DNA of 64,000 bases. It comes from Methylobacterium sp. PvR107. Lineage in GTDB: Bacteria > Pseudomonadota > Alphaproteobacteria > Rhizobiales > Beijerinckiaceae. Below, piece by piece: positions 17,564-26,938 of this stretch; position 1 is the first letter of the stretch; each line of letters begins with the position of its first letter. Under the pieces are notes generated by a model, which was given only the letters and a program-made list of their open reading frames with translations, was not told where the DNA came from and did not search any database. The position numbers were made by a program, and so were the translations under genes. The stretch covers positions 5,642,001-5,706,000 of the forward strand of contig NZ_JAFIBW010000001.1 in assembly GCF_017833295.1 (NCBI RefSeq), in the 5' to 3' direction.

Positions 17564-18436
17564 ATGACTTTCCAAGACGTTCAACACACGCTGCGGCAGA
17601 TGGGCGATGCGGCAAGAGGCCTTGCCGCGATCGGTGCAGCCCTACGCCTGCGGCAGGAGGCGCCGGACATTCATCCCGAGGTCGCGCGCCGGTTGCACGA
17701 CGTGGTCGCCGCCGTGGTGCCGGGCGGCCTCGATGACCTTGATCAGGCGCAGGTCTCCGCGTCCCTGGCCTCCGTCACGCACGCGCTGCAGGAGGCGCGG
17801 GATTTGTTGGAGTGTCCCGAGCGACCGCCCGTCTGGCAGGTCCGCGATCCTGCGATGTTGCAGGCTCAGGGCCAAGCCTCGCGGGTCGTCGTACGGCGCT
17901 TGGCGGCCCTGGCGGCCGACCGCCCGGCGCTCGCGGCCGCGCTCACCGGGCGCTTCCTGGATGTCGGAACGGGTGTGGGCGGCATTGCTCTCGAAGCCGC
18001 AGCGCAGTGGCCCTCGCTGCGTGTCGTGGGCCTGGACATCTGGGAGCCGGCCCTCGAACTGGCCCGTGCGAACGTGGCGGCAAGCCCATTCCGCCGCCGT
18101 ATTGATCTCCGCCTGCAGGATGTGACCCAGTTCGATGATCCAGCCGGCTACGCGCTGACGTGGCTTCCGGCGCCCTTCCTCTCCCAGGACGCGGCTCGGA
18201 CAGCGCTCGACCGGCTGACGGTTGCCCTCGAGCCGAAGGGATACCTTGTTGTCGGTCTCTACGCTCCGCCTCCGGATCCGGTCGGCGCCGCGCTTGCAGC
18301 CCTGCGGCTGGCCCGAAGCGGCGGCCACCTATGGTCGTGTGCTGCGATGGAGGCTGAACTTCGCGCCCGTAGATTTACCGCCATCGAGACTTCTGCGGGA
18401 CAGCCGGTCACGCTCGTGATGGGACGACGCGTGTAG
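17564..18436 (+). CDS. Class I SAM-dependent methyltransferase
   Basis: A 290-residue protein with a helical N-terminal half and a Rossmann methyltransferase domain from ~135: motif I FLDVGTGVGGIALEA (Gly-rich SAM loop), acidic end of beta-2 in VVGLDIWEPALELAR, and LRLQDVTQFDDPAGYALTWL for the following strands. The substrate is not predictable. ATG 17564 fits; it lies 105 bp after the GMC gene on the same strand and could be cotranscribed. Confidence 0.8.
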   Translation: MTFQDVQHTLRQMGDAARGLAAIGAALRLRQEAPDIHPEVARRLHDVVAAVVPGGLDDLDQAQVSASLASVTHALQEARDLLECPERPPVWQVRDPAMLQAQGQASRVVVRRLAALAADRPALAAALTGRFLDVGTGVGGIALEAAAQWPSLRVVGLDIWEPALELARANVAASPFRRRIDLRLQDVTQFDDPAGYALTWLPAPFLSQDAARTALDRLTVALEPKGYLVVGLYAPPPDPVGAALAALRLARSGGHLWSCAAMEAELRARRFTAIETSAGQPVTLVMGRRV

Positions 18437-18933
18437 AGGCTTTCCGTCGAGGCGGCGGCCTGCCGCGACGCGGCGCATCAAGCCGGCCAGTACGGCCGGG
18501 TCCAAAGGCAGCGCGATCAGGACCGACGATCGGGCGGCTCGAGAGCCGCTGCCGCGTCGCGCTATCGAATGACTTCCGAAGCCGCGATCCGGTTGATGGG
18601 GCGCACCCTGAGGCCGCTGCCTGAACCGCTTCGAGTGTCCGCTCCCGTGCAGTTGGCCCCCGAAGCGGACCGGCGGGTCTCGGCCAGACTGCGTCGCGCC
18701 GGATCCCAATCGCGTGCAAGACCGGACGTTCGGGTCGGCGCCCATCCCGGTCATTCCGAAGGCCCTGGTGACGGCCCGTAAGCGGACGCTACGGGCTGCG
18801 ATCGGCCAGTCGCATGCGGCTCGGCTCGTTGAAGTGGCCGCCCAGCACACGGTCGGAACGCTTACGGGGAGCACCTCCACCGCTGAGCCGTTCTCCCTCT
18901 TGTGCCTCTCAGAGCGCGGGAGGAGAGCTAACC
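18437..18933. other. Gene-free stretch with a 19-bp repeat
   Basis: No convincing coding frame. GCGCCCATCCCGGTCATTC (around 18739) repeats the copy near 9756, with different flanks. Confidence 0.35.
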
Positions 18934-19290
18934 GTGGCAGACAACGGATCAGGGCCGACGGGCGACTCATCCGGTGCGTCGAGGAGTAGACCGGGCGGCA
19001 GCCATGCGGGCGGTTCATCCGGCGGCGGTGCCGGCGTCGCGGATCCGGCCCAAGGAGAGACGCTGCGGCCCGTCACCAGCGAGGCCTCAGACACTTGGGA
19101 CAACGCCTCCGAGTACGGGTCCTCCGTCGCACCATCTCCGCGAGATCGCTTCGCCGGAATCGGCCCAGGCATCCGGCAGGCTGAGGGTGTTCATCAAGGG
19201 ATCGATGAACGGTCTGGGCGGCTCAACCGTTGCGGGAACAGCCACGGTGGACGGCGCCCGGCCGCCATCATGGCCAAGGGATCCGCGTGA
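18934..19290 (+). CDS. Small Gly/Ser-rich protein of unknown function
   Basis: GTG 18934 has a strong AGGAG site eight bases upstream and opens a 118-residue frame. The N-terminal 50 residues are disordered Gly/Ser/Pro-rich; the middle (ETLRPVTSEASDTWDNASEY) is acidic and soluble. It ends two bases before the next ATG, so the two genes form a unit. The family is unknown; the last 40 residues are Arg/Gly-rich and less convincing. Confidence 0.5.
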   Translation: MADNGSGPTGDSSGASRSRPGGSHAGGSSGGGAGVADPAQGETLRPVTSEASDTWDNASEYGSSVAPSPRDRFAGIGPGIRQAEGVHQGIDERSGRLNRCGNSHGGRRPAAIMAKGSA

Positions 19291-19292
19291 CC

Positions 19293-19793
19293 ATGAGCCG
19301 ACAACCCTCGCTCCGTGCCTGCATCCTGATCGCTCTGACCGACGAGCCGATCGGAACGCTGCAGCTTGCGGCGCGGACTGGCATCACGGCGCGGCGGCGT
19401 GGCGAGCTCGTCAAACTGGCCTGCGATGTCCTGGAGGGTGAAGGCTTGGTCGAGCGCGTTGGTGGCCGGCATCATCCGAAGTGGCGCCGGCCGACCCGCT
19501 CCACCGCCGAGATGTATACGAAGACGACCTGTTCGCCGCCCTCGGGCTGGGTGGCGCCGGGCCTCGACGAGCGCTTAGCGCGGGAATTGGTCCAGGGCCT
19601 CGTACAGTCAGCCACCGCCCGAGGGGCTGATCCTGGCGGGCGTCTGCGGGAGTTCCGCACGCTGCAGCAAGCCGCAATCGCAATGTCGCAGGACCCAGCC
19701 GTAGCCGAAACTGCCGAGCGGCTCATCCGTGCGATCGACCTCGCCCTGCAGGATTCGGCCGCCATGAAGTCACGGGCCGCTCGGCGGGTATAG
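19293..19793 (+). CDS. Winged-helix DNA-binding-like protein
   Basis: A 166-residue protein; ATG 19293 follows the upstream stop by two bases. Residues ~5-60 read as a winged helix: LRACILIALTDEPIGTLQLA, ARTGITARRRGELVKLACDV, LEGEGLVERVGGRHHPKWRR, the last a basic wing. The C-terminal half is helical (LARELVQGLVQSATARGA). It may be an island-borne regulator; no specific family was identified. Confidence 0.55.
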   Translation: MSRQPSLRACILIALTDEPIGTLQLAARTGITARRRGELVKLACDVLEGEGLVERVGGRHHPKWRRPTRSTAEMYTKTTCSPPSGWVAPGLDERLARELVQGLVQSATARGADPGGRLREFRTLQQAAIAMSQDPAVAETAERLIRAIDLALQDSAAMKSRAARRV

Positions 19794-20142
19794 GCGCCCC
19801 CGCGCCAAGCTCTCGTCCGAGGGGCTGGGCAGATGGCGGCGCGCGGCGACCCCGAAATCGCTATCGGGTTTCATCGCCCGCTTTACGGCTTCCATGGCGC
19901 TCTCGGGGGCCTTGGCCCCGCCGCGGTGCGGGGGGCGGAGCGCTCGGCTTCTGTCCTCGCTTCATCCTCGACTCCCCTGGTCCAAGCCGCTCCCCTCGAT
20001 CAGCCCGGTCCAAAGCCAGCCGGTCAGGTCACGGCTGTCGCATGCCTGAGCAGGTCGAACGGGACGCGCATTAAACTTACCGAGTTCGCAAAGTTGGGAG
20101 AGATCAATTTTACGGCTACGGCTCAATAGGCAAATAGATAAA
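19794..20142. other. Gene-free stretch
   Basis: A 98-residue frame at 19833 has poor composition and no ribosome site. Nothing else is supported. Confidence 0.3.
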
Positions 20143-20322
20143 CTACTCTCCGGCCGCTTTCCGCTCAGCTTGATACTTGACCCACATCGCACGATCAATT
20201 TCGGCGCGCTTGAGGCGATCAGCCTCTTTCTCGTGCGTCAACCACAGGACAACGCCGACCATCGTTGCCAGGACGAGCGGGCCGAGAAAAAGAACAATCA
20301 TCTGTGCGAGCGTCAGGCTCAC
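20143..20322 (-). CDS. Small single-helix membrane protein
   Basis: A 59-residue protein from GTG 20322, which overlaps the TGA of the upstream gene by four bases (GTGA). One membrane helix (QMIVLFLGPLVLATMVGVVL) is followed by a charged cytoplasmic tail (HEKEADRLKRAEIDRAMWVK). Function unknown; it looks like the partner of the membrane protein encoded just before it. Confidence 0.55.
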   Translation of the reverse strand: MSLTLAQMIVLFLGPLVLATMVGVVLWLTHEKEADRLKRAEIDRAMWVKYQAERKAAGE

Positions 20323-20576
20323 GCGCGCAAGGCTCCGAGCAGGTGTCTTGCTACCAGATGTAGTATACCTGCCAGGAGACGCCAACCAACCAGGAGAGCG
20401 CTGGCTGTCAGCGCGCTGGCGGTGCCCGAGAAGATCGCCACTGACGGAGAGATGCCGCCGACAGCCACGGAGGCGACTGCGACGCCGTTGACCCACATCG
20501 CCGTCAGCTTCGCCCGCTCATTGCGGATCAGCTTGGCGTCGTCGGGGCTGAGTGGCGGGATTTCGGTATCGGCCAT
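20319..20576 (-). CDS. Small two-helix membrane protein
   Basis: An 85-residue protein: acidic/charged cytoplasmic start (DTEIPPLSPDDAKLIRNERA), then two hydrophobic helices (~27-48 and ~54-75). It is translationally coupled to the next small membrane protein. The pair resembles phage- or plasmid-borne membrane gene pairs in layout only; no function is known. Confidence 0.6.
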   Translation of the reverse strand: MADTEIPPLSPDDAKLIRNERAKLTAMWVNGVAVASVAVGGISPSVAIFSGTASALTASALLVGWRLLAGILHLVARHLLGALRA

Positions 20577-21021
20577 GACACGGGGTAGCTCGGAGCAACC
20601 GAGGGGTTGAACAGAGGCTCGATCCGTGATGCCATTTAGAACAAAACAGGAACAAAATCCAGGGTCGATCTCGCCTTACCGCCGGTTTTGGCGCCACCAT
20701 CTCCAATATACGAGAGCTCGGCTTTCGGCGGTCATCGGCAGCAACAGGGGGCAGATGATGTGCGTGCGCCGCTCCTTGGATAAGGTTGGCGGAGGCCTCT
20801 AAGCGCTTGATTTGCGCTGAGGTGACCGCAACTAGGCCAATCCCAGCTTCCCATGCGCCTCGGCGGGCGTCATCTGCCGAATGGCTTCTTCGGAAAAGCC
20901 AAGCTCACGAAGCGCCGCCCGCTGACGGTTCGTGATCATCAAGGAAACGACAGGAGACGCTGCAGGCGCGGTGCCCGTAGCGTTCAGGTCGGCGTCCTCG
21001 GCGTGGGCGAGACGGCCAAGG

Positions 21022-21118
21022 TGCGGATTCCGACGGAAGCCGGCCACTCATTCCGAGGCGAAGCCGGCCAGCGTTCCGATTTGATGTCGGCCACCATTCC
21101 GAGATGAAGCCGGCCAAC
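21022..21118. repeat. Left end of the IS21 element, repeated transposase sites
   Basis: Three spaced copies of an AAGCCGGCC / ATTCCGA unit point inward; they mirror the four copies at the right end. Confidence 0.7.
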
Positions 21119-21198
21119 CGGTAGCCGATATCGGCGACGGATCATCCCCGCGGGTCAGCAACCGCGGCATCCCTGTCCTCGACCACGAGGAGAGCGGG

Positions 21199-22737
21199 AT
21201 GCCGGCCAGGAGAGAGCTGACCATGCGACAGATCAAACAGATGCTGCGTCTCGCCCGCGACGGGGCGAGTTCGCGAGAGATCGGGCGAACGCTGGGCATC
21301 GCCCGCTCGACCGTGCAGGACAACCTCGCCCGAGCGAGCGCCGCCGGCCTGACCTGGCCGCTCGACCCGGAAGTCACCGACGCAGTGCTGGAGTAGCGCC
21401 TGTTCGCCCGGGCCGGGGTGAAGCAGGGCATGCGTCGGCTGCCTGAGCCGGACTGGCCCTCGCTGGTACGAGAGATGCGCCGGCCCGGGGTCAATCTCAC
21501 GGTGCTCTGGGAGGAGTACCGCGAGGCCCATCCGGAGGGTTACGGCTACTCCCGGTTCTGCGACCTCTATCGGGAGTTCGAGCACCGTCTCACCCCGGTG
21601 ATGCGCCAGCACCATGACGCCGGCGACAAGGTCTTCGTCGACTACTCCGGCAAGAAGGTCGGGATCGTCGATCCCGCCACCGGTATCGTGCGCGAGGCCG
21701 AGATCTTCGTGGCGGTGCTGGGCGCGTCGAGCCTGACCTACGCCGAGGCGACCTGGACCCAGACGCTGCCCGACTGGATCGGCGCGCATGTCCGTCTGTT
21801 CCGCTTCCTCGGCGGCGTCCCCCGTCTCGTCGTGCCCGACAACCTCAAGAGCGGGGTGCACAAGGCCTCGTTCTACGATCCCGAGATCAACCGCTCCTAC
21901 GGGATGATGGCCGAGCATTACGGCATCGGCGTCCTGCCGGCCCGGCCCCGCAAGCCGCGCGACAAGGCCAAGGTCGAGGCCGGCGTGCGCTTCGCCCAGA
22001 GCTACATCCTGGGACGGCTGCGCCGGCAGACGTTCTTCTCATTGGCCGAGTGCAACGCCGCCATCGTCGCGATGGTGGAGCGCATCAACGCCCACCTCAT
22101 GCGCCGGCTCGGAACCACGCGCCGCGCCCTGTTCGAGGCGATCGAACGCGCGGCGCTGCGTCCCCTACCGGAGGAGGATTACACCTTCGCCGAGTGGCGG
22201 CTGGCCCGGGTCAACCTCGACTACCACGTCGAGGCGGGCGGCTTCCTGTACTCGGTGCCCCACGCCCTGATCCGCGAGCAGGTCGACGTCCGCCTGACAG
22301 TGCGCACCGTCGAAGTGTTCCATCGTGGTCAGCGCGTCGCCGCCCACGAACGCCGCTACACCGGACGGCGGCACGGCACCGATCCCGACCACATGCCCAG
22401 CGCCCATCGCCGCTACGCCGAGTGGAGCCCCGAGCGCTTCCGGCGCTGGGCACGCGGCATTGGGACGGAGACGGAGGGGCTGGTCATCGCCATCCTGCAC
22501 GACCGGCCCCATCCCGAGCAGGGCTTCCGGACCTGTCTGGGCATCCTGCGCCTCTACCGGGGGCTCGATCCCGGCCGGGCGGAGGCCGCCTCGGCCCGAG
22601 CCGTGGCGCTCGGCGCACTCACCTACAAAAGCATCGCCTCGATCCTGGCCAACGGCCTCGACCGCGCGACGCCGCCTGCCGAGGCCGTCCCGGTGATGCT
22701 CCATCCCAACCTGCGCGGCCCGCGCTACTTCCACTGA
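21199..22737 (+). pseudogene. istA: IS21 transposase IstA with an in-frame amber stop
   Basis: The frame would encode about 512 residues, normal for IstA, but TAG at 21394-21396 cuts it after 65. Before the stop is the helix-turn-helix (MRQIKQMLRLARDGASSREI, then GRTLGIARSTVQDNL). After it come the DDE integrase core (VFVDYSGKKVGIVDP with the first Asp, VPDNLKSGV with the second, RDKAKVEAGVRFAQ with the Glu) and the C-terminal domain. The frame is otherwise intact, so a single substitution is likely. A second ATG at 21424 could give a fragment without the DNA-binding head. Mobility is probably lost unless the stop is suppressed. Confidence 0.85.
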
Positions 22738-22748
22738 GGGAGACGCCG

Positions 22749-23492
22749 ATGCTCACCCACCCCACGCTCGATCTCCTGCACGAACTCGGCCTGAGCGGCA
22801 TGGCCTCGGGCTTCAAGGCGCTCGACGCCAACCCGGAGGCCCGCGCCCTCGGCCACGCCGAGTGGCTCGGATTGCTTCTGGACCATGAGGCCACGGCCCG
22901 GCGGCAGAAGCGCTTCGAGGCCCGCGCCCGCGCCGCGCGGCTGCGCCATCCCGCCAGCATCGAGGACGTCGACTACCGCAGCCATCGTGGCCTGGACCGG
23001 GCATTGTTCCTCAAACTCGCCACCGGCGACTGGATCCGGGCCCGGCGCAACCTCGTGATCACCGGCCCCTGCGGCGTGGGCAAGAGCTGGCTCGCCTGCG
23101 CGCTCGGGCACAGGGCCTGCCGAGACGACCTCTCGGTCCTGTACTATCGAGTTCCGCGCCTGTTTGCGGCTCTGAGCCTCGCGCGTGGCGATGGCCGCTA
23201 CGGCCGGCTGCTGCGCCAGATCGCGAAGGCGAACCTGCTGATCCTCGACGATTGGGGCCCTGAGCCGCTCCTGCCCGAACAGGCGCGCGATCTCCTGGAG
23301 ATTGTCGAGGACCGCTACGACGCCGGCTCGACCCTGATCACCAGCCAGGTCCCAGTGGATCGCTGGTACGAGATCATCGGCATCCCCACGCTCGCCGATG
23401 CCGTCCTCGACCGGCTGCTGCACAACGCGCACCGCATCGAACTCGCCGGCGAGAGCCTGCGCAAACGCAAGGCGGCCGAGCCAACCGCTTGA
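22749..23492 (+). CDS. istB: IS21 helper ATPase IstB
   Basis: A 247-residue AAA+ ATPase that assists IstA in transposition. Walker A is GPCGVGKSWLACALG (~residue 102), Walker B is LLILDDWGPEPL, and sensor-1 is in LITSQVPVDRWYE. The DnaA/DnaC-like helical N-terminus (LDLLHELGLSGMASGFKALD) is complete. ATG 22749 follows GAGGGAGACG, 11 bases after istA. Length and order match IS21. Confidence 0.9.
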   Translation: MLTHPTLDLLHELGLSGMASGFKALDANPEARALGHAEWLGLLLDHEATARRQKRFEARARAARLRHPASIEDVDYRSHRGLDRALFLKLATGDWIRARRNLVITGPCGVGKSWLACALGHRACRDDLSVLYYRVPRLFAALSLARGDGRYGRLLRQIAKANLLILDDWGPEPLLPEQARDLLEIVEDRYDAGSTLITSQVPVDRWYEIIGIPTLADAVLDRLLHNAHRIELAGESLRKRKAAEPTA

Positions 23493-23549
23493 CCTGTTGA
23501 ACCGACCTCGTGATCTTCACCCCCAGACCCGCGGGAGTGCCCCGTCGCT

Positions 23550-23642
23550 GGCCGGCTTCAGATCGGACCGGTGGCCGGCTTCGCCTCGGAATGACGGCCG
23601 GCTTCAAATCGGAATCCCCGGCCGGCTTCGTCGGAATACGCA
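23550..23642. repeat. Right end of the IS21 element, four transposase sites
   Basis: GGCCGGCTTC units begin near 23550, 23573, 23597 and 23620, each followed by TCGGA, and the last ends at the inverted-repeat tip at 23642. Confidence 0.7.
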
Positions 23643-23842
23643 GCCAAGGAACGCATCCTCTGCCGCAGCCTGATTGAGGAGCAGCCGAAGGTCGTCGTCA
23701 GTCCCCGCCATTCACGATCCTCATTGCGCCTTCTGCCGACCCGAGGCGTGCGCCGGATCAGCAACGGGACGGCGGTACGGCCCGCTCTGACGAAGCAGCA
23801 GGCTATAGCCGTCACGGCTGTTCCGTGGGAGCCGGATCCTGC

Positions 23843-24733
23843 CTACCGTCGCCCCGAGTGGAAGCGGTGACGCCAGCCCTCATCGAGCCTGCGTTCCTCC
23901 GCGGTCTCTTCCGGCGCAGCTTCCAGCCGCAGCAGGATCATCGCAAAGCCGTTCTGCTGAAGGTACACCTGCTCGTAGAGGTCCGGCGCGCGGAGGTCGC
24001 GCTTCACATCGATCCAGAGATCGGGACTGCACGCGGCGATGTCGCTCGCCCTGCTCGGCCGATGTTGAGTGCTGTGATAGAGCGAGCCTGTCGGAACCGG
24101 GCCGCCGACCGCGCAGATGATATCCGGAAAGGCGAGGCTGCGGTAGCACCGCTGCACCCGGCCGTTGCCCGCCACGACGATGGCGATCCGCTCGGGATGG
24201 TAGTGCACGTAGGCCCGAGCCGCCGCCTCCTTGCCGACCCCGAAGTCGCGCGCGAGCATGAGAACGTGCTCCAGATCGGGCTCGCGAAAGCCCGCCATGG
24301 CTCCTCGCAGCAGGTGCGGAGGCATCAGCAAGAGGGTGGCGAAGCGGTTGGCCTCGACCTCCCTGCGCTGCCGCTGATCGCCCGCCTTCGCGGTGACGCG
24401 GAGCAGGTCGGAGCTCTTGCACAGGAACCGGCCGGGCTGATCCGGGACGTGGTGCGCCATCAGGAAATGGCCGAGTTCGTGCGCGATGGTGAAGCGGCGA
24501 CGCGGTTCGCCCCCGCGCTTGGCGAGGATGGTGCCTTCGGACCGCTTCGCGTCGGTCACCAGGCCGCCCTCGAACTCGCCGGTCTCGAGGTCCTCGATCC
24601 GGAGGATGCCGAGGCGGGTGCACAGCTCCTGGATCGGCACGGGCACCGGAAGTTCCGGCTCGGCCTGTAGGATGCGTGTGACGAGCGCCTCCGGCGAGCC
24701 CGCGTCCGCAAGGTCCATCCTGCTGATCGGCAT
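23843..24733 (-). CDS. ImmA/IrrE-family metallo-endopeptidase
   Basis: A 296-residue protein. The zinc motif is AHELGHFLMAHH (HExxH with a following His, ~84-95) and the third ligand is probably the Glu in REVEANRFATLLLMP (~125). The C-terminal ~130 residues form a further domain of unknown role. Members cleave repressors in mobile elements (ImmA) or control stress genes (IrrE). The usual partner, an XRE-type helix-turn-helix repressor, is often fused or adjacent; none is visible on either side. ATG 24733 starts it; the gene lies about 200 bp beyond the IS element. Confidence 0.85.
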   Translation of the reverse strand: MPISRMDLADAGSPEALVTRILQAEPELPVPVPIQELCTRLGILRIEDLETGEFEGGLVTDAKRSEGTILAKRGGEPRRRFTIAHELGHFLMAHHVPDQPGRFLCKSSDLLRVTAKAGDQRQRREVEANRFATLLLMPPHLLRGAMAGFREPDLEHVLMLARDFGVGKEAAARAYVHYHPERIAIVVAGNGRVQRCYRSLAFPDIICAVGGPVPTGSLYHSTQHRPSRASDIAACSPDLWIDVKRDLRAPDLYEQVYLQQNGFAMILLRLEAAPEETAEERRLDEGWRHRFHSGRR

Positions 24734-25503
24734 CGGCGCAGCCTCTCTCGTCCTTGAGCCGCCCGATTAGGCCGCCCCGTACCGCAGTGCCAGCCGGTCT
24801 TCTCGATCAAGCGTTTCAGCCAGGCTGGCAGGCTTCGCGACCGCGTTCCTGTTGCGGATCGTTCCCGTCTCCGCTGCGGGTAGGCGAAGCCTCAAGGTTG
24901 AGCAAGGCGATCTCTTCCTCAGCGAGCCGAGCGCTTGCGAGCGCCCCGTCGCGCCCTTGCTCCCGACACGGCACCCGGTCGCGTCGCAACGGTCGCCAGT
25001 GCGCCGCTCATGGACGCCTTTATCAAGCCGGCGTCATCAAGATGGGTTTTACAGGTTGATCGAAGATCTGGGCCGCTCTGTGAGGCTGCCACGTAGCGGA
25101 CTGGATTGGTGACGGCGCCGCACGCAATCCTCTGGCTCAGGCGCTCGGGCTCGGGACCGTCGGCCGCCCGCACCTCGCGGCTCGTGTGGCATCGATCTGC
25201 TGACCGGTCACGTCGGCAACGCCCTCGACGAGCGGAATGAGATGCCGCTACACGCGGTGCTCACCGGTGCGCTCCAGCACACTCGCGACGCTGTCGAGGA
25301 CTTGCGACGCTGCCGAGGACCTGCGTCGCCGCTTTCGTGTCCCGGTCCTGAGGCTCACCATGGGTCTACCGTCGGTGGCCGCGATGCATCGCGGCGGGCG
25401 GGGCACGACACGGCTTCGCAGCCAGACTTCCTGAGGCTGAGCCTCAAGGGAAACAGCGTGGGTTCGCGTTGATCATGCCGAAGGCCGACCTGTCGGAGGG
25501 GCT
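24734..25503. other. 770-bp stretch without a supported gene
   Basis: Short frames have frame-shadow composition. A 19-bp imperfect tandem duplicate (CGACGCTGTCGAGGACTTG then CGACGCTGCCGAGGACCTG) lies near 25286-25323. This may be degraded coding DNA. Confidence 0.35.
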
Positions 25504-25950
25504 CTATGGCTTACCCGCGGCCTTCTTCGACGGCTCGGCGGGTTTGATGCTGCCTGTCTCAGATACGCGATCACGAGCTTGATCGAAGCGCTTCTTCGAA
25601 GCGGTAAGCTCGCGCTGTGAACCGGCAAGCTGCCCCTTCGCTGCGTCACGGGCCGCAAGGGCTTGGCCGAGTTCCGCGCGGGCAGAGGCGAGTTTGCCTT
25701 GCCACTCACGAAGGAGGTCGCTGTTGGCCTGCTCCAACTCTTTCTGGCGGCCCACGAACCCGTCCCGCTCCGTTTGAAGAAGGCTGACCTGAGTCGTGAG
25801 ATCGCGGTTGGCCGAAGCTTTATTCGCATAGGCCCCCCAACCCGCGAGGGCGTAAACCCCCAGGATCAGGGGCAGCAGCTGAGCACGCGTTGGCTTCCAT
25901 GCAAAGAGCATCTGAAGTTTCCAGCGCAGCAGTTCGAGCAGGCGAGGCAT
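25504..25950 (-). CDS. Membrane-anchored coiled-coil protein
   Basis: A 148-residue protein from ATG 25950 (GGGAGAC nine bases upstream). A short N-terminal part precedes one membrane helix (LLPLILGVYALAGWGAYA, ~24-41), then ~80 residues of heptad-rich helix (TTQVSLLQTERDGFVGRQKE, LEQANSDLLREWQGKLASAR) and a basic Lys-rich tail. It is likely a bitopic inner-membrane protein with a long coiled coil. No family name is recognised. An ATG at 25968 is the alternative start. Confidence 0.6.
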   Translation of the reverse strand: MPRLLELLRWKLQMLFAWKPTRAQLLPLILGVYALAGWGAYANKASANRDLTTQVSLLQTERDGFVGRQKELEQANSDLLREWQGKLASARAELGQALAARDAAKGQLAGSQRELTASKKRFDQARDRVSETGSIKPAEPSKKAAGKP

Positions 25951-26235
25951 GGACCGGTTGTCTCCCATCTCAATTGGGCGGACCCCCTTGGTCCGAACGG
26001 CTCGTCGATCAGACCCGGAATGATGCCCGCGCAGAGTTAATGCTTGTTTACGGCGAGCAACACTGAGCGGCTTCGGATGTATCGTGAGTTGCAGAGGCCG
26101 GCAGGCTGCCGATTTGCGTCCGGTCCGTCGCGCCGCTGCGCACACATCGCGCTCGCAGCATCGATGCAGCCCTTCGCCGGTGCTACCCAGCGTGTCTGCG
26201 CTGGGTAAAATGAGCGGCGATGCGGTGGCGCAATC

Positions 26236-26826
26236 TCAACGCGTGGACGTGGCGAGATGCTTCCGCCCTTTGGCCGAGGCCGAACGCCCAGCAAGGTAGC
26301 CGATACCGGCCGCAGCAGCGCAGACGGCGCAGGCCCGTGCAATTCTGGCCAGCGTCGGTTTGTCGGATCTGCGACCGTGCCGTACCTTCAGGGTTTGCAT
26401 CTTCGCACGAACGAAGGCGTGTGCGGCGGCATCAACTTGGTCCGAAGAGAGAAGCTCCCGAGCCGCCGGGATCAGCTCCTGAGTGTAACGGCGGAGGTGC
26501 TGACCGATCAGAGCGCCGTCGAGGACCATGCCCTTCTGCGAGACCATGCCGCCCCGCCGCGATCTCGCGAGTGCATCGAGTTGGCCGATGAACTGCGCGT
26601 GCTCATGGTGCAGATCCTCGGCGAGCTGGCGCGTCCGATCCAGGTGGCGCAGCGGCGCATAGAGACTGGCCTCCAATGCCTCGGCATGAGCGGCGAGCTC
26701 ATCAATCAATCCGCCCAGCACCTCCTCACGGTCGTGGATCGCCGAACCACCGAAAGTGTACCGACTCTCTGCGATCAGGTGCCCGAGGTAGGCGTGATCG
26801 TGGGCGATGAGCTGCCAAACGTTCAT
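26236..26826 (-). CDS. Hemerythrin-domain protein with C-terminal membrane helix
   Basis: A 196-residue protein. His residues of an HHE di-iron bundle appear in order: AHDHAYLGHLI (~8-18), DELAAHAEALEASLYAPL (~43-60), DLHHEHAQFIGQL (~70-82), and GQHLRRYTQELIP (~108-120). Such domains bind oxygen, nitric oxide or iron. A hydrophobic helix (ACAVCAAAAGIGYLAG) near residue 170 suggests membrane anchoring or a poly-Ala tail. ATG 26826 is chosen because the domain begins directly there; the open frame runs back to 26973 without protein-like content. It overlaps no neighbour and follows the membrane protein at 26939 on the same strand. Confidence 0.75.
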   Translation of the reverse strand: MNVWQLIAHDHAYLGHLIAESRYTFGGSAIHDREEVLGGLIDELAAHAEALEASLYAPLRHLDRTRQLAEDLHHEHAQFIGQLDALARSRRGGMVSQKGMVLDGALIGQHLRRYTQELIPAARELLSSDQVDAAAHAFVRAKMQTLKVRHGRRSDKPTLARIARACAVCAAAAGIGYLAGRSASAKGRKHLATSTR

Positions 26827-26938
26827 GCGCCGGATCACCTCTGCGGCTGGCCCTGGCCAACCCGGAGAAGGCCGGCTCGTTCCTGGCCGGCCATCCGTTG
26901 ATCCGGCCTTGCGGTAGCCTCTGCGGTCTGCGGCCCGA

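Larger units (their letters stand above)
21022..23642 (+). mobile_element. IS21-family insertion sequence with 7-bp target duplication
   Basis: The element is 2621 bp. Its ends are inverted repeats (TGCGGATTCCGAC... at the left, ...GTCGGAATACGCA at the right), flanked by GCCAAGG at 21015-21021 and 23643-23649. Each end holds several copies of a GGCCGGCTTC...TCGGAA unit, the multiple transposase sites typical of IS21. It encodes istA (broken by TAG) and istB in the usual order. The clean duplication suggests a fairly recent insertion. Confidence 0.9.
20832..23711 (-). pseudogene. Small gene split by the IS21 element
   Basis: Removing 21022-23642 and one 7-bp duplicate joins 23711-23643 to 21014-20832 in a single frame of 84 codons with ATG and stop: an 83-residue protein starting MAGTDDDLRLLLNQAAAED and ending in LRELGFSEEAIRQMTPAEA then HGKLGLA. 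A GAGG site precedes the ATG. The C-terminal tail is a motif I associate with small Methylobacterium proteins of unknown role. The exact rejoining shows that the gene was intact when the element arrived. In its present state only fragments can be made. Confidence 0.75.
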
